Shown: one piece after another, positions 44,064-52,678 of the stretch
Numbering within the stretch: position 1 is the stretch's first letter
How the letters are laid out: every line of letters starts with the position of its first letter
Assembly: GCA_036924285.1 (NCBI GenBank)
Contig: JAYKYS010000001.1
Coordinates: 2,888,501-2,952,500 of the forward strand
DNA: 64,000 nt
Source: Asterella californica
Lineage: Eukaryota; Streptophyta; Marchantiopsida; Marchantiales; Aytoniaceae
Reading direction: 5' to 3'
Program-made: the position numbers and the translations under genes
The notes under the pieces: generated by a model
Database searches by the model: none
What the model saw: only the letters and a program-made list of their open reading frames with translations
What the model was told of the DNA's origin: nothing

Positions 44064-45896
44064 ATGCGCGGGATGCAGACGACTAAGGCGCCGAGGCTCC
44101 GAGCCTTTGAAGTTAATCGACTAGCTCTTCGCCGCTACGACAAAGAGCTCGAGGAAATGGGGTTATCATTCCTCTTGCTTCCTTGGTGGGGGATGGTTTC
44201 CTCCAAATTGGTGCACGAGTTGAAGGTCTGCAAGCAGCATCCGGCCGATGAGCACTATGGACGACCGAATAACTGGACCGAAGCTCACTGGTCCGCTGTT
44301 TTGGGAATCGACGATGCAGGTCGGGAAGGAGATCTTCTGTTTGACACCACCTCTGCCGCTGCTTCGCCCGAAGCAGTGAAGACCTTCCCGAATCTGTTCA
44401 AGGAGTTACCTCTAGGGAGGAACGGCTACCGAACAAGCGATTACTGCGATCCGAAGAAGAGAGAGGTAGCCGATGCGATTATGGCGATCTTCAAGCCACG
44501 AAGAACGACATACTTGTCAAATTGGCAAATCAACTTTATCGAGCAGCTCTTCGCCGGACGAAGAGCACATTGGGCGAGGATCATCCACCGACATGTGCTG
44601 AAACTTTGGAATGCGAATGACTTGGCATACATAGGACCCTTTGTATCGGTGTTCTATATGGGGATGGGGTTGCTATCTGACGAGCAGCAGACGAAGTTAG
44701 GTTTTACCGCAGCTGCCGAAGAAGATGAATTTCAGGTGGTACAGACTCCAGCTCGGGATGTACAACTCGAGAGGTTCTTCGACGAAGTCGAGACCGAAGG
44801 AACACAAGCCGAAGTAGCAGTGGAGGTAACGAAGAAGAACGAGGCATCGACTTCAACGCCAACTCCAGAGAAGACGCCCGAAGCAGTTACTCCGGCCGAG
44901 GACGAAGATGTAGTCGAGATATCTCCTCCAATTCGCAGGAGTGGAAGGAAGAAACCTCTCGAGGAGACGCCGAGGTCTGTGCAGAAGTCCCGGAAGAAGA
45001 TGAAGATGACGAGGACAGTCCGCGCCGATGATCAGCCAGTGGACGAAGAAGTAATTGAGGAAGCTGATGAAGGAGACACTCCTCGCACAGAGAAGAGCAT
45101 GGACACTACACCGAAGACTACTCTTTCTCTATCGACGATAGGAGAGATTGAACAACTTACCTCTTCGGCGAAGTACATCCAGGAGGTGGTCGCACCCTTG
45201 CTGTATAGCTTAGAAGGGAACCGAGGAACGTACGAGGAAGTAGTCGGACGGAAGCTGAATCTCGCGGAGTTGGTGCAGACGATGCACTTCGGCCGAGGTA
45301 ACTGGAAGGAAGAGAAGGAGAATTTGCGAGCAGCTCTTGTCATGGCCCAGAAGGAGACGCAGACGAGGACCGAGGAACTGAAGAGTGTGACATCGGAGAA
45401 AGAAGGACTTCTTCAACAGAAGTTGGATCGAGAGAGAGAGCACGAGAAAGTTCTTTCCCTGATGAAGAAGGAGTTGGACGAGGTACGACTTCAGCGGGAC
45501 AGGAACCTGGATGTCGTCGCGGAGATGACGCAGGAGATTGATGATCTAAAGCGACGCACTGTCAAGGCCGAGGAGCTGAGCGCTCAACTTCGGAGTAGGG
45601 TCGAGCCGGTGTTGAAGAACTACTTCGCCGTTGAGCTAGACACCGAAGAATTGGGATTTCTTCGTCAGGTTAGAGAGGAGTTCTTAGCTGCAGATGCGGA
45701 GGGTACTTCAGCTAGGAACCGGGTAGCTAGGTTAGGACAGCGAGTAGTTAGGGAGCTTAGGGAGGTTAGAGCAACCGTAGAGTTCTCAGTTTCTGAGATA
45801 GGTAGAGAGCTAGCAGCAGGAAGCGGTGTCGTTCCTGGTGTCGTTTCGGACACAGGACCTTCATCCGACGGACCAGAAGTAGTCCCGACTTCTTAG
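44064..45896 (+). CDS. LTR-encoded protein of element D (610 aa)
   Basis: Intact ORF within the 5' LTR. The frame is open from 43803, but ATG at 44064 is the first Met and lies next to the conserved KAPRLRAFE. Residues about 10-213 form a globular block: LEEMGLSFLLLPWWGMVSS, NNWTEAHW, DPKKREVADAIM, PRRTTYLSNWQINFIEQLF, AGRRAHWARIIHRHVLKLW, FVSVFYMGMGLL. Residues about 215-355 are an acidic and Lys/Arg linker (RRSGRKKPLEE, nuclear-signal-like). Residues about 360-590 form a coiled coil ending with RVVRELREV and SEIGREL. The family is unknown to me. It lies downstream of promoter and upstream of AATAAA, so it would be the first ORF on the genomic RNA. It is almost identical in the 3' LTR. Confidence 0.88.
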   Translation: MRGMQTTKAPRLRAFEVNRLALRRYDKELEEMGLSFLLLPWWGMVSSKLVHELKVCKQHPADEHYGRPNNWTEAHWSAVLGIDDAGREGDLLFDTTSAAASPEAVKTFPNLFKELPLGRNGYRTSDYCDPKKREVADAIMAIFKPRRTTYLSNWQINFIEQLFAGRRAHWARIIHRHVLKLWNANDLAYIGPFVSVFYMGMGLLSDEQQTKLGFTAAAEEDEFQVVQTPARDVQLERFFDEVETEGTQAEVAVEVTKKNEASTSTPTPEKTPEAVTPAEDEDVVEISPPIRRSGRKKPLEETPRSVQKSRKKMKMTRTVRADDQPVDEEVIEEADEGDTPRTEKSMDTTPKTTLSLSTIGEIEQLTSSAKYIQEVVAPLLYSLEGNRGTYEEVVGRKLNLAELVQTMHFGRGNWKEEKENLRAALVMAQKETQTRTEELKSVTSEKEGLLQQKLDREREHEKVLSLMKKELDEVRLQRDRNLDVVAEMTQEIDDLKRRTVKAEELSAQLRSRVEPVLKNYFAVELDTEELGFLRQVREEFLAADAEGTSARNRVARLGQRVVRELREVRATVEFSVSEIGRELAAGSGVVPGVVSDTGPSSDGPEVVPTS

Positions 45897-46550
45897 GAAG
45901 AAGATCCGTCATCTTCGGAGAAATCTGTATATAAGCGTTGTGTTGTTCGTATTCTGGACCTCTATGTGTTTTATCATTTTTGAGTTTTCTATTTCCTGAG
46001 TTTGCGGAGCCATTGAGTGTTTTGTCTTCGTCTGAAGATTTACCTACGAAGTATCGTAGTTTGCTGTGGTAGGAATTAGTCTGGGTGCCGAAGAATTTGC
46101 TGTTGACATTTGAAATCAGAGTAGAACGTTTACGGCGAGGACTGAGAATAGACCAGCATCTGCGGAGTTAGTTTACTACGAAGACGGTTTTGGGCGAAGT
46201 TGACTTTGGAAGAAGTTGTTCTTTGGTAGAACACTTAGGAAGAAGTTCAATCTGGTTCTTCGGCGGAAGAAGAGTCTTCTTCGCCAGAGATTTCCGAGAG
46301 CAGTAGTAGTGAAAGTAACTCAGTGTGAAGATATTTAGCATTTATGTTGTTAGAGGCTACTTAGTAGCACTTCAGCAGTACTTCTTCGTGTGACATTTCC
46401 GTCCGTGGCTCTGTTTCTCTGTTGTTCATCTGTTTCTTGAGGTCCCTGACCTGTTCAGTACCTGTTATGTTTATTTGTCAGGATTGTCAACTCTGTCTTG
46501 TTGGATAGATCTGAGTTTGATCTCTACCGGGACTGATTTCTGCCCATGAG

Positions 46551-46556
46551 AATAAA
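46551..46556 (+). terminator. Poly(A) signal of LTR D
   Basis: AATAAA lies about 650 bp after the LTR ORF and about 130 bp before the LTR end. It would place the R-U5 border near 46575. Weak on its own because such words arise by chance. Confidence 0.45.
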
Positions 46557-46703
46557 AGACAACTATAAAGAATCACCTTTGTCACGTGTTTACTACTTTT
46601 GGATGATCTTTACTTGCATCTCTGTGGGTTCGATCCTTAAATTACTACTTTCGAGCATCTTTTGGTTTTCTTGTGTGTTACATATAGAAGACTGAATAAA
46701 TTT

Positions 46704-46721
46704 TGGCGCCGCTGCCGGGGA
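46704..46721 (+). other. Primer binding site of element D, tRNA-Asp type
   Basis: TGGCGCCGCTGCCGGGGA differs by one base from the complement of the plant tRNA-Asp 3' end (TGGCGCCGTTGCCGGGGA). It lies 21 bases after the LTR, a long spacer. Confidence 0.85.
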
Positions 46722-46772
46722 TGCGAATGCTGAAATTATCCAAGATCAGTGAACAGAAGTCCAGAGACATGT

Positions 46773-49700
46773 ATGTCGACGGGCAAGCCTGATCCTCCTG
46801 GAAACGTGCAATCTGAGAGAGACAGGAGGCGAGAAAGACGAGCAGAATATCGAGAACAAATTCTGGAAGAAGCTCGTCGGTTGAAAGAAGAGCATAAGAA
46901 GAGAGAACGAGGTTGGAGAACACCTAACTCAAAAGAATGGAAGAGGAAGGAACCAAGCCTTGGTGAATCAAGTTCACCCCGGACACCAAAGTCATTACCT
47001 CCAACCCCTTTCGAATCTGCTCAAAGAGAACTTGACTTCGAAGAAGTTACCACTCGGCTAAGTGCTGAGAACGAACATCCAGAAAGTGAAGTAGGGTGGA
47101 AACCTTTCCCCGAAGTCAATACTGTTTTATATCCGCAGTTGTTTACTCCTGACCCAGAGGCAGGAAGTACTTCTGCAGATCAAGATCAGTTTACTTCTTC
47201 GAATGAAGAAGCTGCAACTAAGGCAGTAGAAGCTGTTACTACCTTAGTGGAACTTTTACAGGCGCAGGAACTTATTCCTCAAGCACTGGTGCGGGAAATC
47301 CTTCCGTTAACTCCAGTGACTCAGAAGGACAGCGCTGCTCCTTACTTACAGCCAACCACAGGACCGTCCATATTCAAGAAGAGACAAGCCCAAGCAGCTG
47401 CTGCTGCGGGTATTGCCCCTGCTGTCCTCGTTCAAGCTGCAGTACCAGCGCCGATTCCAGCTCCTGCCAAGATAGCAACTCAAGTTCCAAGGGCTCCTTT
47501 TGTTCGAAGTATGGCAGGCCAACCCATCACGAAACATGGTTACCCAAAGTTCAGAGGAGGATCTTCAGATGACGATGAGGATGCAGATGCTTACATTAAA
47601 CTGTTTGAATCTGTATCTGTCACTAATAAGGAAGATGCTGAACCAGATCGGCTGCAAATCTTTCCGAGTCTTCTCAGGAAGAGAGCACGCAGCTGGTACA
47701 ATCATGCAAATAGAGTACCAGGAGACATCGATACTTGGGACAAGCTGAGGACAAAGTTCTTAGAGCGATTCCGGGAAATTGGGTACAATCGTCAAGTTCT
47801 GGGAAAGCTGACCAGACTGATCAGAGGAAAGAAAGAGAGCTTAAAAGATTATGTTCAAAGATTCTACAATCTACTGGACAGAATTCCGAGGATGGGTACA
47901 GCCAACCCATACTCTATGGATCAAGCCACAGAATGGCTAGTTACAAGCTTACCGATTGAGATGGAGATCTGGTGTCGCAGAGGAAAGATGGACGCCATCG
48001 AAGAGGTTGTTGCCTCAGCAGAAGCATTTGAAGCGTCCACTCTCGGAAGTAAAGGAGGATGGATAAAAGGGAAGAAGAAAGGAAAGAGAGAAAGGAAGGA
48101 AGGTAAAACGACTCGAAGGAAGAAGCAGAAGAAGGGTCGCAGAGAACCTTCTTCCTCCGAGGAATCTTCTGACGATGAGTCTTCTTCGGCCAAAGCCGAA
48201 GAGTCTTCATCGGCGAGTTCATCTTCTTCGAGCGAAGAAGAACGAAGAATGAAACGCAGTTCTTCGTCCAAAGAAAAGAAAAGCTCGAAGGAAAAGAAGG
48301 GCAAGAAAAAGGGGGATAGTAATCAACTCATGGAGGAGATGATTAAAGGGTTTGCAGACTTGAAAGTGCAATTGGTACGATCTCCTGAAGGGAGAAAATC
48401 ACCTGCTACATCTCGTTCAAGTTTATGGTGTACGACATGCGGTAAATCAGGACATGCTAATACGGAATGTAAGAACAACAGAACATTTCAAGCACAATCG
48501 CTTGAATGGGCACCAGCATTCGAATCATATTATAGCTCATTCTTTGTGGAAACTCCGGACGAAGTATATGGAGTATTAACGAATCCACCCCCAACACAGC
48601 CAGCAATTACCCCAATTCAACCCATACCAATTCAAAGGTTTGCACCAAAAGAGAGGGCCCTGAATGTATCTCAGAAACGTTTGATGAGTCCGCCAGGAGC
48701 AAATAAACCACCACCCCATGGGTCTTGTTTTAATTGTGGCAGTTTGGAACATTGGTCACCAAACTGCCCTCAACCAAAGAAATCGATGGGATATGTAGCA
48801 CTTTGTGGAAGGTGTCATCAGCCAGGACATGCCACAGCAGATTGTACTAACCCACCCGCAGAGAAGAGAGGGGTTCGCTTTGATCCCAAAACAGAACGTC
48901 CTGGAGAAGCTCAACTGCACAAGGTAGACCTGGAAGAATGGAAAGCCGCTGGAGATGAAGGATGGCCACCAGAAGAAACTTGGGTTTGCAAAGTGGACAC
49001 CAGAAGCTCCTTCAAATCCAAGAGAAAGGCAGAAGAAGCGCCCATAAAAACTCAATCGAAGAAAGAGCTAAAGAAGCAGAAGAAGGCTGCGGAGAAAGCC
49101 AAGAAGAAGATAGTTGAGGAGGAAACTGAGGAAGAGGAAGAAGAAATACTGAAGAGCGTAAATCCTCCGAGACTACCAGTTGACATTACGGACGAAGTCC
49201 GCGAACTCCTGAAGAAGGAGTTACTACGAGCAGGAACTTCGGCAAGAGAAGCTGATACAACTTCGGCCGAAGTACCAGAACGATCAACTTCGTCCGTACC
49301 CAAGATTTTCTGTTCTTCGGCCACTGAAGACAAGACTGCGGCCAAGAACGAAGAGGTTCCGAAGAAGCACAATCGACCGGAACCGGTGAAGAAAGAACCT
49401 GTGGCAGTACCACACTATGATGTGGTAGCTGATCTGGAAACACAGAAGGCTAACATAAGTTTCAAGCAGCTGATTGAAGATAACAAAATCTACAGAAAAT
49501 TGTTACTTCAAGCACTGAAGAAACCCACTAAAGCAAGAAGATCAAAGTTGCCTTCTCTGTTTCACATCGAGGCAGAAGACCTGGGATCTCCAGAAGTGGA
49601 AGTGGAGGTTGCAGGCTGTGTAATTAGGAAAGTGCCAATTGACTCCGGGTCAGGAGTCAACATAATGACAGAAGACACGGCACACGCGTTGGGTTTCAGC

Positions 49701-50141
49701 AAGTTTGAAGAAACTCAGCGGGTGTTACGACTGGCAGATCAAACGAGAAGACGACCACTTGGGCTACTGCGCAACATTCCCACCTTAATAGGCGGAATTT
49801 CTTTTAAACTTACTTATGTTGTGCTGCGCCCTTTGGTTAAATCTGGTTATCAAATTTTGATTGGGAGGCCATGGTTGTATGGTGCCAAGGTACTAACAGA
49901 TTGGTACCGGCACCGTTTACAGTTCAAAGATCCACAGAAACCAACTGATAAGGCTGTGATGGTTTCTTGGAAGAAGATAACACATCAGGGCGAAACAGAG
50001 TCGACTGATGAAGGTTACACTTCAGGATCTGATTCATCAACAAGTAGCGCAGGAGAAAGGAAAGGAGACCCTTATTCGATGGTCAACTATCTACAGTGCT
50101 ATGAAATTGATGAAGAAGAAGATATGAACGAGGCCGAATAG
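46773..50141 (+). CDS. Gag-protease of element D (1122 aa), ends in readthrough UAG
   Basis: First ATG is 46773, about 50 bp after the primer site. Basic N-terminus; Gag domain at residues about 255-420 (PKFRGGSSDDDEDADAYIKLF, RARSWYNHANRVPGD, LKDYVQRFYNLLDRI). A Lys/Arg- and Ser/Glu-rich stretch follows at about 430-520. Then come three CCHC knuckles near 552 (CTTCGKSGHANTEC), 650 (CFNCGSLEHWSPNC) and 677 (CGRCHQPGHATADC). Protease near 956 has IDSGSGVN. Three knuckles is unusual, as most Gypsy Gags have one. The ORF stops at TAG 50139-50141. The next codons match a readthrough context and the frame stays open into RT. Gag is therefore probably made in excess over Gag-Pol. Confidence 0.92.
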   Translation: MSTGKPDPPGNVQSERDRRRERRAEYREQILEEARRLKEEHKKRERGWRTPNSKEWKRKEPSLGESSSPRTPKSLPPTPFESAQRELDFEEVTTRLSAENEHPESEVGWKPFPEVNTVLYPQLFTPDPEAGSTSADQDQFTSSNEEAATKAVEAVTTLVELLQAQELIPQALVREILPLTPVTQKDSAAPYLQPTTGPSIFKKRQAQAAAAAGIAPAVLVQAAVPAPIPAPAKIATQVPRAPFVRSMAGQPITKHGYPKFRGGSSDDDEDADAYIKLFESVSVTNKEDAEPDRLQIFPSLLRKRARSWYNHANRVPGDIDTWDKLRTKFLERFREIGYNRQVLGKLTRLIRGKKESLKDYVQRFYNLLDRIPRMGTANPYSMDQATEWLVTSLPIEMEIWCRRGKMDAIEEVVASAEAFEASTLGSKGGWIKGKKKGKRERKEGKTTRRKKQKKGRREPSSSEESSDDESSSAKAEESSSASSSSSSEEERRMKRSSSSKEKKSSKEKKGKKKGDSNQLMEEMIKGFADLKVQLVRSPEGRKSPATSRSSLWCTTCGKSGHANTECKNNRTFQAQSLEWAPAFESYYSSFFVETPDEVYGVLTNPPPTQPAITPIQPIPIQRFAPKERALNVSQKRLMSPPGANKPPPHGSCFNCGSLEHWSPNCPQPKKSMGYVALCGRCHQPGHATADCTNPPAEKRGVRFDPKTERPGEAQLHKVDLEEWKAAGDEGWPPEETWVCKVDTRSSFKSKRKAEEAPIKTQSKKELKKQKKAAEKAKKKIVEEETEEEEEEILKSVNPPRLPVDITDEVRELLKKELLRAGTSAREADTTSAEVPERSTSSVPKIFCSSATEDKTAAKNEEVPKKHNRPEPVKKEPVAVPHYDVVADLETQKANISFKQLIEDNKIYRKLLLQALKKPTKARRSKLPSLFHIEAEDLGSPEVEVEVAGCVIRKVPIDSGSGVNIMTEDTAHALGFSKFEETQRVLRLADQTRRRPLGLLRNIPTLIGGISFKLTYVVLRPLVKSGYQILIGRPWLYGAKVLTDWYRHRLQFKDPQKPTDKAVMVSWKKITHQGETESTDEGYTSGSDSSTSSAGERKGDPYSMVNYLQCYEIDEEEDMNEAE

Positions 50142-50147
50142 CAATCA
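50139..50147 (+). promoter_or_regulatory. Stop-codon readthrough site UAG-CAA-UCA
   Basis: The stop of gag-protease is followed in frame by CAA UCA, fitting the CAR-YYA context known to promote UAG readthrough in plant RNA viruses. No other stop occurs until the end of pol (allowing for element B). The frame equality of 46773 and 50142 rules out a frameshift. Confidence 0.75.
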
Positions 50148-51749
50148 CAGCTAGGTCACGGGAGTGCAGAGACCAGTCATACAGATGGTATAGTCCTTCC
50201 AGGAGCATCCCAAGACCTACTGATAAGCGAAGGTAAGAGCCTAAAGATTTCTGTTGTGGTACAAGGAGAAGAGTTGGAAGTGTATCGTCAGATGCTGATC
50301 CATTACCAAGATGTCTTCGCCTGGACTGTGGAGGACATGAAGGGGATACCTACACAGTGGGGAGAACATCGTATCGACCTCATTGAAGGATCAGTACCTG
50401 TACGACAGAGGCAGTACCGACTCAACCCAAAATACTCTTTGATGGTTAAAGACGAGATAGATAAGTACCTAAAGGCAGGTATTATTTTTCTTGTGTTAAG
50501 CAGCGAATGGGTAGCACCCATAGTAGTGGTACCCAAGAAGCAAACAGGAAAGATAAGAGTCTGTCAAGATTTTAGAAAGCTGAATGCAGCAACCAAGAAG
50601 GATCATCACCCTTTACCTTTTACTGATACCATTTTGGATCATGTATCTGGAAAGGAATGTTACAGCTTTCTGGATGGGTTTTCAGGGTACAATCAAGTGT
50701 CCATAAGAGAGCAAGATAAGGACAAGACTACCTTTACTATGGATTGGGGCACTTATGCTTATCATAAGATGCCTTTTGGACTATGCAATGCACCAGCTAC
50801 CTTTCAGAGGATGATGACCTCAATTTTTCAAGATTATTTGCGAAAATTTTTAGAGATCTTTATAGATGATTTTTGTGTTTTTGGCACACGTGAAGAACAT
50901 GCAGCGTGTTTAGCCAAAACTTTTCAGAAGTGTAGGGAAGCCAGACTTGCATTACATCCTGAGAAGTGTTTCTTCGTGATGACTGAAGGAATACTTCTTG
51001 GACATAGAGTATCAGGTCGAGGCATAGAAGTAGATGTAGAGAAAGTTAGAGTGATACTCTCCCTACAGCCCCCTACTGACATCAGCGAGTTGAGAGCCTT
51101 CCTAGGACATGTTGGATATTACAGAAGGTTCATCAAAGATTACGCCATACTTGCTGCGCCGCTGACAGAATTGCTGAAGAAGACGACAGAGTACCATTGG
51201 CACAAGAAACAGCATGAGGCGTTTGAGACGTTGAAGAAGAAGTTGGCAGAAGCACCTGTCATGCGACCCCCAGACTGGGAGAGACCTTTTCAAGTGTATG
51301 TAGATACTTCTGCGTTTGCTATAGGAGTGGTTCTCAGTCAGAAAGATGATGAGAAGAGAGACCACCCAATCTACTATGCGAGTAGACAACTTTCAGCAGC
51401 AGAAAAGAACTACACCACTACTGAACGTGAAGCGCTGGGAATGGTGTACTCAGTAAAGAAGTTTAGACATTATCTTCTTGGCTATGAGTTTGTTTTTCAT
51501 GTGGATCATTATGCATTGAAGCATCTAGTACAGAAGTCAGACTTGTCAGGAAGGATAGCAAGATGGATGTTGTTACTTCAAGAATTCACTTTCACAGTTC
51601 AGACCAGACAAGGGATTCATCATGAGAATGCTGATTACTTGTCTCGACTGAGAACGGGAGAACGAGTGGATACTGTGGCAGACGACTTTCCAGATGAGGA
51701 ATTGTTTCAGCTGACCGTAGCACCTGCTACGAAGTACTATGATCTGTAC
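50142..51749 (+). CDS. Pol of element D, 5' part (RT, RNase H)
   Basis: Read after the UAG: RT near residues 20-330 (VFAWTVEDMKGI; WVAPIVVVPKKQTGKIRVCQDF; MPFGLCNAPATFQR; FIDDFCVFG near 240 in place of YxDD). RNase H starts at about 386 (VYVDTSAFAIGVVLSQ; TEREALGMVYSVKKFRHYLL; VDHYALKHL; HHENADYLSRL). At 51749 element B interrupts the frame, and a premature end in B sequence follows (TGA at about 51894). With B present pol is broken. The second part is at 60520-61752; together they would be 947 codons. Confidence 0.92.
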
Positions 51750-52665
51750 TGTAAACCCTCCGCGGTCCTAACGATCAACTACCCCCCGATCTCTCAACCT
51801 CCACGATCGTCATCCACGAATCTGCAACTGTCGGGCCTGTCTCTCACTCAGGGGTCACCTCTGATGGCTTTGATGGAAGCACACCATGAATCTTGAAGGG
51901 AAAAATGCTAAGTTCACTCTCATTCATACACCCACAAACTTATCAACTAAAATCTCCATAATCTCATCCACTAAAATCCTCCATTCTAACGACGTCTCTC
52001 AAGTTCTCACATGCTAAAAATATCCCACACTCTCTATATTACTCAAGTTGTCATTACGACGATGTGAAAACAAGGATGAGGAGCTCTTCTCTACTCCTCT
52101 ATTTATACATTCTAGGTTTTTACTTTGGTACCCTCCGGTAACTCAGCCGTAACTACTTTTACCGGGTTTTACTAAGATATTACTTAAGGTAAAAGCATTG
52201 ATCACATGGGCTTTTTACCTTTTCACATGGGCTTATTCCTTCAAAGTCAACAACTTCTAGAAGGATTCTGGAATATTCTCAAGGAATCTCGAATTTCCAC
52301 CCCCCCTCTACACTAGGACCCACTAAAAAGGAAACATGTGGAATCTCTTCTTGTTTTTAATGCCCACAAAGTCCACAACTTTAATCCAACCACTAATATC
52401 AAGTCAAAAAGGAGATAAGGGATACTTTCCACCCCCTTTCTACCTTTTAGACAAGATGACAAGATAGTAGTGCTCACTCTTTAGCAAATATCTGAATTCT
52501 GCCAAAAGTACAGCTAAGTTTAACCATAACTAACTTTTAGCTAGTCATGACTAACTTGATATCTCCTAAAAGTACTTTGGCAGTAAATAAACATTCTCAA
52601 CACTTAGTTAGAACTAAACACCTTACTAATAGATAAACTTCCTATGTGTAACATAGGTCGTTACA
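51750..52665 (-). repeat. 3' LTR of element B
   Basis: 916 bp, identical by eye to the three other full A/B LTRs. It carries the TATA box at about 52100-52107. The polypurine tract TCCGGGGGTAAAA adjoins it at 52666-52678. Confidence 0.95.
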
Positions 52666-52678
52666 TTTTACCCCCGGA

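Larger units (their letters stand above)
43495..46682 (+). repeat. 5' LTR of element D (3188 bp)
   Basis: It starts TGTGAAGCCTTGG and ends GTGTGTTACA. The end is fixed by analogy to solo LTRs E and F, whose ends are proven by target duplications. It contains promoter, ORF and poly(A) signal. U3 is about 350 bp, R about 2.7 kb and U5 about 100 bp by prediction. Confidence 0.9.

Noticed and set aside
44064..45896. A host gene captured between two elements
   Set aside because: The same sequence occurs in the 3' LTR at a constant offset, and related ORFs lie in LTRs C, E and F.
50139..50256. A frameshift between gag and pol of D
   Set aside because: Both sides are in the same frame; only a TAG separates them.
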